Source of the DNA: Elusimicrobia bacterium RIFOXYD2_FULL_34_15
Lineage (GTDB): Bacteria; Elusimicrobiota; UBA8919
Direction of reading: 5' to 3'
Length of the DNA stretch: 53,179 nt
Assembly: GCA_001800605.1 (NCBI GenBank)
Contig: MGVS01000003.1
Coordinates: forward strand, 4,920 to 58,098
The translations under genes and the position numbers were made by a program. The notes under the pieces were generated by a model. It did not search any database. It was not told the DNA's origin and saw nothing but the letters and a program-made list of their open reading frames with translations. Below, piece after piece: positions 1-7,441 of this stretch. Each line of letters begins with the position of its first letter. Within the stretch, counting starts at the first letter, position 1.

Positions 1-2
1 AA

Positions 3-1397
3 GCTTCGGCGTATTCGAAAAGTGTAGTTGAGCTTGCTCCGCTATTTTTAGCAGAAAAAGAGGGTTATAATAAATACGCATATATACTTCTTATATTGAT
101 ATCTTTAGCAGGTTTTATTTTAACAAAAAAAATCAGAATTTCCAGATTATTAGTTTATATAGTTTTTCTTTACTTAAGCTGGCTCGCTGTAAGAAATACC
201 GCTAATTTTGCTTTCGTTGCATGTATAATAACTATTTTTAATGCCGAAAATATGAGAGATATAAGAATTGATCCAAATATTAGATTATTTAAGATTTTTA
301 AATATGGATATTTGATTTTTATTTTATTATTTGTTATTATAACTTCTTATAATATTGCATTAGATAAATATTATGTGTATGGCGGTGTTATTAAAAATTT
401 CGGAGTCGGGAAGGTTGATATTATGTTCCCAATAGGTGCAGATGAATTTATTAAAAATAATAATTTAAAAGGCAATATATTTAACGATGCTTTAATAGGC
501 GGATATTTTACATGGGATTGTTATCCGGAAAGAAAAGTATTTATGGATGGTAGGATGGAAGTTTTTGGCGAAAAATTTCTGGAAAAATATAAAAGTGTTT
601 ACGATAATCCTGAAGTTTTTTTTGATAAAGTAAAAGATGAATATAGTGTAGAATATGTACTTTTGCACCCACTATCGCCTCACTCTGAAAATTTGATTAA
701 ATATTTAAATAAAGATAAATTATGGAAGCTTGCATACCTTGACGAATCAGGCGTAGTTTTTATTAAAAATAATAATGAAGTAAAAAGCTCTATTAAAGAA
801 CCTGAAGTAAGTAGTTTTGATGTTTTGGAAAAAATACCCGCTTATTTATCATATGCAAATTTTTATTATTTTACAGAACAATATGAAAAGGCAAAAACTT
901 TATATTTAGCTATAATAAAATTAAATCCGGATTTTGTGGAATCTTACGTAAATCTTGGTTCGATATTTTTAATAGAAAAAAAATATAGAGAATCAAGAGA
1001 ATGTTTTGAAAGTGCACTAAAAAAATCAAATAGATATGCAGAACCTTATTTTGGCATATCAACTATATATTTAAATGAAGGCAAATACAATGAAGCATTG
1101 CAGAATTTGAATTATGCATTATCAATAAAACCGGTTTTCCCTGAAGCGCAATTTCAATTATGTTATATATATTTAAAATTAGAAAAGTATAATAATGTGA
1201 TATCGATTTGTAAAGAAATGATTAAAAAGCAGCCATTTAATGAAAAATTGTATAATCTGCTTGGAACTGCATATTACTCAAACAAAAATTATATAGATGC
1301 AGCCGAACAATATAGAAAAGCAATAATGATAAATCAAAAATATACTGAAGCAAAAAGAAATCTTGCTGTATGCCTTGATAAAATAAAAGAAAAATAG
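3..1397 (+). CDS. Membrane protein with C-terminal TPR repeats (5' partial)
   Basis: The reading frame is open to the left edge, so the true start is outside the window; about 464 residues are visible. The first 125 residues contain several hydrophobic segments (roughly 26-40, 66-80 and 104-120) typical of a polytopic inner-membrane protein. A soluble stretch follows with the signature GNIFNDALIGGYFTW and YPERKVFMDGR, which I associate with large membrane glycosyltransferase-like/TPR proteins of uncultured bacteria. From about residue 280 to the end there are at least three tetratricopeptide repeats, so the C-terminus probably binds partner proteins. It stands alone, 66 bases before the next gene. 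The exact substrate or role cannot be told; an O-glycosylation or polysaccharide-assembly role is only a guess. Confidence 0.75.
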   Translation, partial: ASAYSKSVVELAPLFLAEKEGYNKYAYILLILISLAGFILTKKIRISRLLVYIVFLYLSWLAVRNTANFAFVACIITIFNAENMRDIRIDPNIRLFKIFKYGYLIFILLFVIITSYNIALDKYYVYGGVIKNFGVGKVDIMFPIGADEFIKNNNLKGNIFNDALIGGYFTWDCYPERKVFMDGRMEVFGEKFLEKYKSVYDNPEVFFDKVKDEYSVEYVLLHPLSPHSENLIKYLNKDKLWKLAYLDESGVVFIKNNNEVKSSIKEPEVSSFDVLEKIPAYLSYANFYYFTEQYEKAKTLYLAIIKLNPDFVESYVNLGSIFLIEKKYRESRECFESALKKSNRYAEPYFGISTIYLNEGKYNEALQNLNYALSIKPVFPEAQFQLCYIYLKLEKYNNVISICKEMIKKQPFNEKLYNLLGTAYYSNKNYIDAAEQYRKAIMINQKYTEAKRNLAVCLDKIKEK

Positions 1398-1463
1398 TAT
1401 TATTAGAGCGTTGAATAAGTACTCACTGCTCTTATATAGTAATAACAAAAGGAGGAAGATAAT

Positions 1464-2378
1464 ATGAGAAAATATATTCACACTTGTTTGTTTCTAGTTT
1501 GGTGTCTTTTATTAGTGAGGCAGTCATATGCCGGTGTTACAGCAATTTTTGGTGATTTTATTCTTGAGAATTTACCCATTGGTGAAAGTTTGAATCTAAG
1601 AGCATTAAAAAGTGTACCGTTTATTATAGTTAATAAGGGGGATGTTCCGGTTGACGGAACAATAGAAGTGATGGTACCAACACAGAAAAAATTAAAGGAA
1701 GGTTATGAACCAATACCGGATCCTGAATGGATAAAGGTAGTGCCGAATAAAATGAGATTGGGACCCGGCGAGAGAGGCGTATCAGATGTAATTATTAATA
1801 TTCCTAACGATCCCAAGTTAATAGGTAAACATTATCAGGCACAGTTTCTTTGTACTGGTATAAATGTTGGTCCTCAAACCCAGGTAACGATAGCAACGGG
1901 TGCGGAAACCAGAATAAGATTTTCATTAGGAACTATGGGACCGAATGCACTTAGACAAGAAAAACAAAGAAAAATAATGTATTCATTGAATTTTGAATTT
2001 GACCCTTTGAATATAAAAGTGAAGGATCCGATAGAACTTGGGAGGAAAATAGATCTTAGGAAAGAAAAAGGTGTAAAACTGAGTTTGATAAATAAAGCTG
2101 ATGATGCCATAAAATTAACTTTACATTCAATACTTTATGATGAAAAAATGTATGGTTCATCAGAAGGCTACATTATAGGTGATCCAAGCTTTTTGGAAGT
2201 TACACCTAAAAAATTGAAATTAAATGGAGAAACCATAGAAAAAGTATATTTAACGCTTAAAATACCAAAAGAAGAGAAATATAAAGATAAAAAGTATATT
2301 TTTCTGATAAAAGCTGAAATCGGCAGTGGTGTTCCTATAGAATATTTTTCTAAATTATTTGTAACAACAGGCGAATAA
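1464..2378 (+). CDS. Secreted Ig-like domain protein of unknown function
   Basis: A 304-residue protein with an N-terminal signal peptide (basic start, hydrophobic core, SYAG cleavage region near residue 24). The rest is rich in beta-strand patterns. Two segments look like immunoglobulin-like domains: residues about 45-150, including a proline-rich PDPEWIKVVPNKMRLGPGE stretch, and residues about 190-300, including EVTPKKLKLNGETIEKVYL. Repeated 'P-x-K-x-x-L-x-x-G-E' strands recall the Ig-like modules of surface proteins or periplasmic chaperones. The start is supported by AAAGGAGG about ten bases upstream. A strong terminator follows, so it ends its own transcription unit. It precedes two small secreted proteins and might assist their assembly, but that is inference; I do not recognise the family. 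Confidence 0.7.
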   Translation: MRKYIHTCLFLVWCLLLVRQSYAGVTAIFGDFILENLPIGESLNLRALKSVPFIIVNKGDVPVDGTIEVMVPTQKKLKEGYEPIPDPEWIKVVPNKMRLGPGERGVSDVIINIPNDPKLIGKHYQAQFLCTGINVGPQTQVTIATGAETRIRFSLGTMGPNALRQEKQRKIMYSLNFEFDPLNIKVKDPIELGRKIDLRKEKGVKLSLINKADDAIKLTLHSILYDEKMYGSSEGYIIGDPSFLEVTPKKLKLNGETIEKVYLTLKIPKEEKYKDKKYIFLIKAEIGSGVPIEYFSKLFVTTGE

Positions 2379-2485
2379 GTTATTAAAAAGCATTTAGAAA
2401 AAGGTTATATATTTCAAAACTACATATTAATTTACTATTAAAAATTGCAGAAAAATAAGAACGTTTGTAAATTCAAGTTTATAAC

Positions 2486-2550
2486 AAAACTGACAAAAAG
2501 TTGAACCAAACTGTATGGTTTTATATTTATGTCAGTTTTTTTTATTTTTT
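2486..2550 (+). terminator. Intrinsic terminator with two-tier hairpin
   Basis: AAAACTGACA (2486-2495) pairs with TGTCAGTTTT (2530-2539); an inner AACC/GGTT pair (2504-2507 with 2517-2520) makes a second tier, and an almost pure T tract follows to 2550. It lies downstream of the Ig-like protein gene and upstream of a strong promoter. Confidence 0.72.
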
Positions 2551-2615
2551 CTACTATTTTTATTGACGATAGATTTATTGGTTTGTGATATTTGTCACAT
2601 TTATTAAAAAAGTAC

Positions 2616-2644
2616 TTGACAAAATGACTTTTTTTCATTATAAT
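2616..2644 (+). promoter_or_regulatory. Consensus sigma-70-type promoter
   Basis: TTGACA at 2616-2621 and TATAAT at 2639-2644, both matching consensus exactly, with a 17-base spacer. Transcription would start near 2651, giving a leader of about 72 bases before the ATG at 2723. With the strong Shine-Dalgarno sequence this predicts high expression of the downstream 176-residue protein. Confidence 0.8.
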
Positions 2645-2722
2645 TTTAATGAAAGTAAGAAGTCCACTTTAACTTCAAGTAATCAAATATGGAAAATTAA
2701 AAAGAAGAGGAGGTGAGAAAAA

Positions 2723-3253
2723 ATGAAAAAGATTTTAGGTTTACTGTTGATTTTAGCAGTAATGACAGGAGTAGGGTATGCAGCGACAAACCCGGATAAC
2801 ATTGTATTGACAGTTACCATTGGCAACATAGCATATGGTGTCAGTATATCATCTGCAAGTAATGACATTGGTACTGTGAATTTTAGTGCGCAACAAGCTT
2901 TCTATATTGGTACGCTGTCAAACGATGGCAATACCATGGAAGATTGGCAAGTCAGAGGTACTAATGCATCAGGACCCAGCGCAGGTTCATGGTCACTTGT
3001 TAGCACCATACCAGTTGGCAACGAGTACGCACTTATGTTAGGAACATCTGTAGCAGGTGCAGTCGCTCCAACATGGACAGATGCTGTTGATGCAAGTAGC
3101 GTTACCACAGCACAAGCTGACGCTAGTGCATGGGGCCAGAGGGCAGATGTTGCATATACCCGTGGATTGTGGTCAAGGATCACGATGCCGAGTTCTTCAT
3201 CGCAGAGTGGTCAATTTTCATTCACAGTCAGTATGTGGGGTACAGCTCCGTAA
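2723..3253 (+). CDS. Small secreted protein, paralog 1
   Basis: A 176-residue protein with a textbook signal peptide (MKKILGLLLILAVM, then GYAA cleavage near residue 20). The mature part is rich in Ser, Thr, Gly and Ala with alternating hydrophobic residues, suggesting a beta-sandwich domain; it has one conserved Trp-rich C-terminus (SMWGTAP). The start is fixed by AGGAGGTGAG seven bases upstream. A paralog of exactly the same length lies at 7442, with about 150 of 176 residues identical by my own count. The consensus promoter, excellent ribosome site and small secreted size suggest an abundant surface or extracellular subunit. I do not recognise the family; pilus-like or S-layer-like subunits are possibilities only. 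Confidence 0.8.
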   Translation: MKKILGLLLILAVMTGVGYAATNPDNIVLTVTIGNIAYGVSISSASNDIGTVNFSAQQAFYIGTLSNDGNTMEDWQVRGTNASGPSAGSWSLVSTIPVGNEYALMLGTSVAGAVAPTWTDAVDASSVTTAQADASAWGQRADVAYTRGLWSRITMPSSSSQSGQFSFTVSMWGTAP

Positions 3254-3360
3254 TAGAAGTGATACTTTGATTTAGTTTAGATGGAGTTCTTTGAAAGTAT
3301 CTAGAAAAAATCTAGATCAAAAAAACCGGTGAATTTGATCTGGGCATTAAAGAGGCAAGT

Positions 3361-3426
3361 ATAAGGTATGAATTTAAAAGTTAAAAATTTTAACTTATAA
3401 CTTAAAACCTATAACTTGAATCTTGA
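3361..3426 (+). repeat. Inverted heptamer array
   Basis: The left part contains AAAAGTTAAAA; the right part has heptamers AACTTAT, AACTTAA, AACCTAT, AACTTGA, which are complementary in character to the left arm. Period is seven bases. Confidence 0.6.
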
Positions 3427-3489
3427 AGAGTGTCCAGGTTGAAATCCATCAAAAGTGGTTTTGCCTAGTCCCGTGAAAAAACGGGACCT

Positions 3490-3542
3490 GGTTGAACAAC
3501 TAAAAAAATTCTTCCCCCGAAGAATAATCGTCCGGCTCAACC
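3490..3542 (-). repeat. Palindromic element, core in inverse orientation
   Basis: The core hairpin is TTCTTCCCCCGAAGAA (3509-3524), the reverse complement of the core in the other copies. Outer arms GGTTGA (3490-3495) and TCAACC (3537-3542) pair. The arm sequence differs from that of every other copy. Confidence 0.65.
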
Positions 3543-3627
3543 GGCGATGGAGGACTTCCGTGCCCGCTCTATTTATTTATAGCTTGGTTAAGGTTATTTC
3601 TTTAATCATTAATATATATGATTATTT

Positions 3628-3661
3628 TACCTCTGTTATGTTAACAGGGGTATTTTATTTT
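3628..3661 (+). terminator. Probable intrinsic terminator
   Basis: TACCTCTGTT (3628-3637) pairs with AACAGGGGTA (3643-3652) over about ten base pairs with one T-G pair and a short loop; a T-rich tail (TTTTATTTTAT) follows. It would stop transcripts from the small secreted protein gene before the palindrome cluster. Confidence 0.5.
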
Positions 3662-3692
3662 ATAAACTCTTTAGTTTTGTTATTAGTTATTG

Positions 3693-3756
3693 GGGCGGGT
3701 ATGGATGTCCTTCAATCATTCTTCGGGGGAAGATTATTGACGACTCATATCCGCCC
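3693..3756 (+). repeat. Palindromic element copy (core TTCTTCGGGGGAAGA)
   Basis: Outer arms GGGCGGGTAT and ATATCCGCCC pair, an inner CAATCA/TTATTG segment pairs imperfectly, and the central core is TTCTTCGGGGGAAGA. Total about 64 bases. Confidence 0.7.
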
Positions 3757-3765
3757 TTTAACTTC

Positions 3766-3814
3766 AGTACAGAGTATACAGAATACAGTAAACAGTTATA
3801 AATATATAAATTCA
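3766..3814 (+). repeat. Heptamer array, AGTATAC type
   Basis: Seven consecutive heptamers: AGTACAG, AGTATAC, AGAATAC, AGTAAAC, AGTTATA, AATATAT, AAATTCA. The same heptamer type is found inside hisF (31655-31703) and before lepB (32421-32510). Confidence 0.65.
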
Positions 3815-3818
3815 GATG

Positions 3819-3891
3819 TGGAAAGAGACGGGCGGGCACGGAAGTTTTCTTCGGGGGAAGATATTTCTGTTTGCCTGCCCATTTGTTTCCA
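3819..3891 (+). repeat. Palindromic element copy, identical to 4050-4122
   Basis: Nested arms TGGAAA/TTTCCA and GGGCGGGCA/TGCCTGCCC surround the core TTCTTCGGGGGAAGA. The 73-base unit is repeated exactly at 4050-4122, 231 bases downstream, indicating recent duplication. Confidence 0.75.
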
Positions 3892-3907
3892 TATGAATGA
3901 TAAGGCA

Positions 3908-3968
3908 GATTATAGGTTAGAAGTTAAAGGTTTAAAGTTATTGGTTATAAGTTATCAGTCATTAGTTA
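3908..3968 (+). repeat. Heptamer array, AAGTTAT type
   Basis: Consecutive heptamers TATAGGT, TAGAAGT, TAAAGGT, TTAAAGT, TATTGGT, TATAAGT, TATCAGT, CATTAGT keep a strict period of seven with a constant GT at positions six and seven. Confidence 0.65.
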
Positions 3969-3971
3969 ATG

Positions 3972-4038
3972 GGGCGGGTGCGGTAGTTCTCCAAAATATT
4001 CTTCGGGGGAAGATGCTTTGGAATACTGTCACTCGCCC
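3972..4038 (+). repeat. Palindromic element copy with its own arm sequence
   Basis: Outer arms GGGCGGGT and ACTCGCCC, a middle CCAAA/TTTGG pair and the shared core. The arms differ from those of neighbouring copies, but pairing is largely kept. Confidence 0.65.
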
Positions 4039-4049
4039 TGTTTTATCTG

Positions 4050-4122
4050 TGGAAAGAGACGGGCGGGCACGGAAGTTTTCTTCGGGGGAAGATATTTCTG
4101 TTTGCCTGCCCATTTGTTTCCA
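4050..4122 (+). repeat. Palindromic element copy, identical to 3819-3891
   Basis: Exact second copy of the 73-base element, again with TGGAAA/TTTCCA and GGGCGGGCA/TGCCTGCCC arms around the core. Confidence 0.75.
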
Positions 4123-4132
4123 CAAAGTTTCT

Positions 4133-4191
4133 GGGCTGGCATGGATGTCCTCAATTTCTTCGGGGGAAGATACGAGTGCTCCTGCCAGCCC
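4133..4191 (+). repeat. Palindromic element copy, identical to 7166-7224
   Basis: Arms GGGCTGGCA/TGCCAGCCC and core TTCTTCGGGGGAAGA. The same 59 bases occur at 7166-7224, before the second small secreted protein. Confidence 0.75.
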
Positions 4192-4224
4192 TGCAATAAG
4201 TGAAAGAGCAGGTTATAGGTTATT

Positions 4225-4317
4225 GGGGCGGGCATGGATGTCCTTCAAAATATTCTTCGGGGGAAGATATTTGTTGACTCCATCCCGCCTCCGCAAAAGC
4301 TTCGGCGGGCAGGCCCG
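4225..4317 (+). repeat. Palindromic element copy plus GC-rich secondary hairpin
   Basis: Arms GGCGGGCATG / CATCCCGCC with the shared core (to about 4289) are followed by a CCGCC/GGCGG hairpin with loop around AAAGCTT (to about 4317). The same composite occurs at 7274-7367. Confidence 0.7.
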
Positions 4318-4370
4318 CTATCTTAGTAATTCGGCGGAAAGGTCGATGAAAGATAGTTATTTAAAATAAT

Positions 4371-7061
4371 ATGAACAGAATCTTTAACCAGATATTAATT
4401 TCAATAAAAACCATAGAAAAATGGTTAAAGAGCGCTATGTCCCTGTTTATAATAGTCGCTTTCTATCTTATATCGGTTATTAATCCTTTGAATGCAACAA
4501 ATCCGGATCACATTGAATTAAGGTGTTATCTTAATATCGGACCACCGAGTTCTATACTTAATCTTAAAGCGGTTTCCGGAAGTGTTGAGGGTACTATAGA
4601 CGTAAGTTTCAGAGTGCCTGCAGAAGAGCCATCACCTAACTTCGGTGAACTTAGAATACTTTGGCCATATCATGTTAGATATTCCACAAATTCGCTTGCA
4701 GATTTGGCAAATAATACAACTTCATGGTGGAATCAGGCAACTGAATATCCGCAATTCTGGACAGAACAAGGAGATAGAGGTAATGACGGAGAAAATGGTC
4801 CGGGTGATGAATACATGTATGAACGTATAGAAACCGGTTTGTCATTTGATTCTGAATATTACGGAAGATATGTATATATGGCAATTAGGGCTGAGGATGA
4901 GGGTCGTTTATTATCTACTTCATTCAATATATCATCAGCTACTGTAAAATTCGATACTGTATCTCCAACTGCAATTTCTGATTTAACAGCACTGACGGGA
5001 ACTTACGAAGGAGAAGTTTTATTACAATGGACAGCGCCTGGTGATGATGGAATTACAGGTAGTTTAAACGGTTCATTTAATATAAAGTATGCTCAGCAGA
5101 TAATAACCAATTCAAACTATGATTTAATCGGTCAGACAATAACCGTAACAGCAGCTAATATCTCCCCGCTTTCTCAACAACAATTGCTGGTATCAGGATT
5201 GACACCTGGTGTAACTTACTGGTTTGCAATTAAAGCAAAAGATGATGTAAATAATATTTCAATTTGGAATTCTACTTCAGATGTTGCGACCGTTAATACA
5301 AAGGCATTCTGTAGAGCTGGATTTGATAATATTTCGCCTGCTGCGGTTACGCTGACGGTTGGTAATATCGGATTTAATGACGTAGAACTTAAATGGAATG
5401 CTCCGACTGAAGATGTTGGCAGACCTGCTAATCTTACAAACGGCATATATGATATAAGATTCTCTTCATTTGGTTCTATACCTTCTGCTGTTGCCTGGGA
5501 TTCAATACCTTCTTATAATAGACGTTCAATTTCGACCTCTACTATCGTAGGTTTGGCCGAGTCGTACATAGTTACAGGCCTTGCAGACAGCACAACATGG
5601 TGGTTCTGCATGCTGACAGGTGACGAGATACCTAACTGGTCCAACTATTCAAATTCACCAAACGCGTATACAATAGACCAGACACCGCCTGCTGTTATAT
5701 CTAATTTTGCTGCAAAACCAATTTATCAGCCGGTAGGCAGAGAAGTACAGCTTAATTGGACAAATCCTACTGATACTGACTACAAAGGTACATTAATTGT
5801 TTATTCGTATGATGCTCCAACTACATTTAAACCGGTAAGAGGTTATAATTACGCAGTTGGTGTTACAACCGGCGATGCCACCGTATTGCTAACGGGTTCA
5901 GCAACATATTATGTACACTCCAATTTGATACCTAATTTGAAATATTATTATACTGCATTCACATATGATGGCATACCTAATTATTCAGTTTCAGTTACCA
6001 CAAATGTGATTGCCCCGCCGTCTGCTGATCAGACACCGCCGAGAGAACCGAGAAATATAAGGATTTCGTATTCATCTGATAGAGACCAAATGACTATCAC
6101 ATGGGATGCAGTAACTAAATCAACAGATAATAATACTGCAAATGACCTTTCTTATTATACTTTATATAGATCCTCTACGATCGGCGGATCAGCAACAACA
6201 TGGAAACTACCGATTAATGTAACTTCTACCACAACCTACACGTACGGAAGAGAATACTATTATTGGTTGACTACACATGACACTTCTCTTAATTGTTCAA
6301 AACCATCAGCAAGGGTTGAATCATCAATAGATTCTTATATTTCATTCTTCGATTCCATAAGTCCAAAAACATGTATTTCAATGCCATTAAATATATGCAA
6401 TATTCTTTATAAAGAAACCAATTCATTTGGTGATGACATTTATTTTGATGTTGTTAATCTTACATCCGAAGAATCGGGAAAAGTAATTAAATCATTTACA
6501 TTCGTTCCTAAGAAAGTGAAAACAGAAGAAGTTGTAACCGGTTTACTATTCTCAAGGGCACTAGCAGACGTAAAGATATCATATGCAACAACTGACGGAG
6601 TTGTGCAAGCGCCTGCTTTAGCCGCATCTCAGGCAAAAGATAATTTAGCATTGTTCTGGTTTAACGGTGTTGAATGGGTGAAAATCGGCGGAGAAGTTGA
6701 CACTAATAATCAGACAGTATCTATAAAAACAAAGAAAGGCGGCAAATATCAAATAAGACAATCAGTAAGAGCTATTAAGTTTGCATTAACAAAAGTGTAT
6801 CCAAGGATATTCACACCTAACGGTGACGGATGGAACGATGTTACAAACTTCATATATGAAGGTAACGATAACGGAATTAACGGCAAGGTATTTGATATAA
6901 ACGGTGCCTTTGTGTCTGATATGACACGTGGTGATACTGAAGATTCACTCAAGTGGGATGGTAAAGATTCATCCGGCAAGACGGTATCTTCGGGAATCTA
7001 CATCTATCAGATAGAAGCTGACGGAAAAGTATTTAACGGTACTGTGGTGGTGGCGAAATGA
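4371..7061 (+). CDS. Secreted fibronectin type III repeat protein with FlgD-like C-terminal domain
   Basis: An 896-residue protein with an N-terminal membrane/signal segment (about residues 20-42) preceded by a basic, amphipathic extension. From residue 70 to 650 there are about five fibronectin type III-like domains, marked by W-x-A-P, GDDG and 'Y-x-F-x-x-K-A-x-D' strands. The C-terminus (about residues 810-896) begins VYPRIFTPNGDGWND and continues as a FlgD/CHU_C-type Ig fold ending GKVFNGTVVVAK. Such domains end many secreted proteins of type IX-like pathways. The same last 30 residues recur almost unchanged in the mini-protein at 11063. Its first residues (MNRIFNQIL) resemble those of the protein at 8020. 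No Shine-Dalgarno sequence precedes the ATG, so the start is uncertain. Probably exported to the surface, binding partner unknown. Confidence 0.82.
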   Translation: MNRIFNQILISIKTIEKWLKSAMSLFIIVAFYLISVINPLNATNPDHIELRCYLNIGPPSSILNLKAVSGSVEGTIDVSFRVPAEEPSPNFGELRILWPYHVRYSTNSLADLANNTTSWWNQATEYPQFWTEQGDRGNDGENGPGDEYMYERIETGLSFDSEYYGRYVYMAIRAEDEGRLLSTSFNISSATVKFDTVSPTAISDLTALTGTYEGEVLLQWTAPGDDGITGSLNGSFNIKYAQQIITNSNYDLIGQTITVTAANISPLSQQQLLVSGLTPGVTYWFAIKAKDDVNNISIWNSTSDVATVNTKAFCRAGFDNISPAAVTLTVGNIGFNDVELKWNAPTEDVGRPANLTNGIYDIRFSSFGSIPSAVAWDSIPSYNRRSISTSTIVGLAESYIVTGLADSTTWWFCMLTGDEIPNWSNYSNSPNAYTIDQTPPAVISNFAAKPIYQPVGREVQLNWTNPTDTDYKGTLIVYSYDAPTTFKPVRGYNYAVGVTTGDATVLLTGSATYYVHSNLIPNLKYYYTAFTYDGIPNYSVSVTTNVIAPPSADQTPPREPRNIRISYSSDRDQMTITWDAVTKSTDNNTANDLSYYTLYRSSTIGGSATTWKLPINVTSTTTYTYGREYYYWLTTHDTSLNCSKPSARVESSIDSYISFFDSISPKTCISMPLNICNILYKETNSFGDDIYFDVVNLTSEESGKVIKSFTFVPKKVKTEEVVTGLLFSRALADVKISYATTDGVVQAPALAASQAKDNLALFWFNGVEWVKIGGEVDTNNQTVSIKTKKGGKYQIRQSVRAIKFALTKVYPRIFTPNGDGWNDVTNFIYEGNDNGINGKVFDINGAFVSDMTRGDTEDSLKWDGKDSSGKTVSSGIYIYQIEADGKVFNGTVVVAK

Positions 7062-7112
7062 TGAATATATATAAACCATATTTAATAAATATCTATAATG
7101 CGGTTCTTAAAC

Positions 7113-7165
7113 CGGTAGTTAGATTTACCTGTTATCGGTTATCGGTTATTGATTATAAGTTATTT
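7113..7165 (+). repeat. Heptamer array, GGTTATC type
   Basis: Heptamers TGTTATC, GGTTATC, GGTTATT, GATTATA, AGTTATT lie directly before a palindromic element at 7166. Confidence 0.6.
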
Positions 7166-7224
7166 GGGCTGGCATGGATGTCCTCAATTTCTTCGGGGGA
7201 AGATACGAGTGCTCCTGCCAGCCC
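7166..7224 (+). repeat. Palindromic element copy, identical to 4133-4191
   Basis: Same 59 bases as the earlier copy: arms GGGCTGGCA/TGCCAGCCC around TTCTTCGGGGGAAGA. Confidence 0.75.
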
Positions 7225-7231
7225 CATAATA

Positions 7232-7274
7232 AACTGCAAGTTAAAAGTTATAAGTTATATGTTAAAAGTTATAG
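7232..7274 (+). repeat. Heptamer array, AAGTTAT type
   Basis: Heptamers AAGTTAA, AAGTTAT, AAGTTAT, ATGTTAA, AAGTTAT run up to the next palindrome at 7274. Confidence 0.65.
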
Positions 7275-7367
7275 GGGCGGGCATGGATGTCCTTCAATCA
7301 TTCTTCGGGGGAAGATCATTGTTGACACCGGCCCGCCTCCGCAAAAGCTTCGGCGGGCAGGCCCGCC
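7274..7367 (+). repeat. Palindromic element copy plus GC-rich secondary hairpin
   Basis: GGGGCGGGCATGG left arm, shared core TTCTTCGGGGGAAGA, right arm GGCCCGCC, then the CCGCC/GGCGG secondary hairpin seen also at 4289-4317. It ends about 70 bases before the next gene start. Confidence 0.7.
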
Positions 7368-7441
7368 ATGTATCAGAACGGTTCATGTCTCGCTTTGGAA
7401 TTGAATACAAAAAAAATAATAAAAGAGGGGGGGTGAGTAAA

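Larger units (their letters stand above)
2379..2722 (+). other. Gene-free interval with a terminator followed by a promoter
   Basis: This 344-base interval contains a strong intrinsic terminator (2486-2550), a near-perfect housekeeping promoter (2616-2644) and a long purine-rich ribosome binding site (2705-2716). It cleanly separates the upstream unit from the small secreted protein gene. I see no further gene. Confidence 0.7.
3254..4370 (+). other. 1.1-kb repeat-packed interval without a convincing gene
   Basis: The interval between the small secreted protein and the fibronectin protein holds two AT-rich hairpins just after the stop (ATCTAGA 3299-3305 with TCTAGAT 3311-3317; GATCAAA 3315-3321 with TTTGATC 3334-3340), a GTCCCG/CGGGAC hairpin (3468-3487), a probable terminator (3628-3661), seven palindromic elements sharing a TTCTTCGGGGGAAGAA-type core, and three heptamer arrays. 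A frame from 3455 to 4369 stays open through all of these but is built from repeat units. Confidence 0.7.
7062..7441 (+). other. Repeat-packed interval before the second small secreted protein
   Basis: This 380-base stretch contains two heptamer arrays and two palindromic elements. A frame beginning at 7058 runs through it into the downstream gene, but its first 128 codons translate repeat units and do not look like protein. Confidence 0.7.

Noticed and set aside
3455-4369. 304-residue open frame between the small secreted protein and the fibronectin protein
   Set aside because: It translates palindromic and heptamer repeats, contains a terminator-like hairpin, has no ribosome site and no protein-like domain. 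Kept only as a finding about stop-free repeats.
7058-7441. N-terminal 128-residue extension of the second small secreted protein
   Set aside because: The signal peptide and ribosome site are at 7442; upstream codons are copies of the palindrome family.
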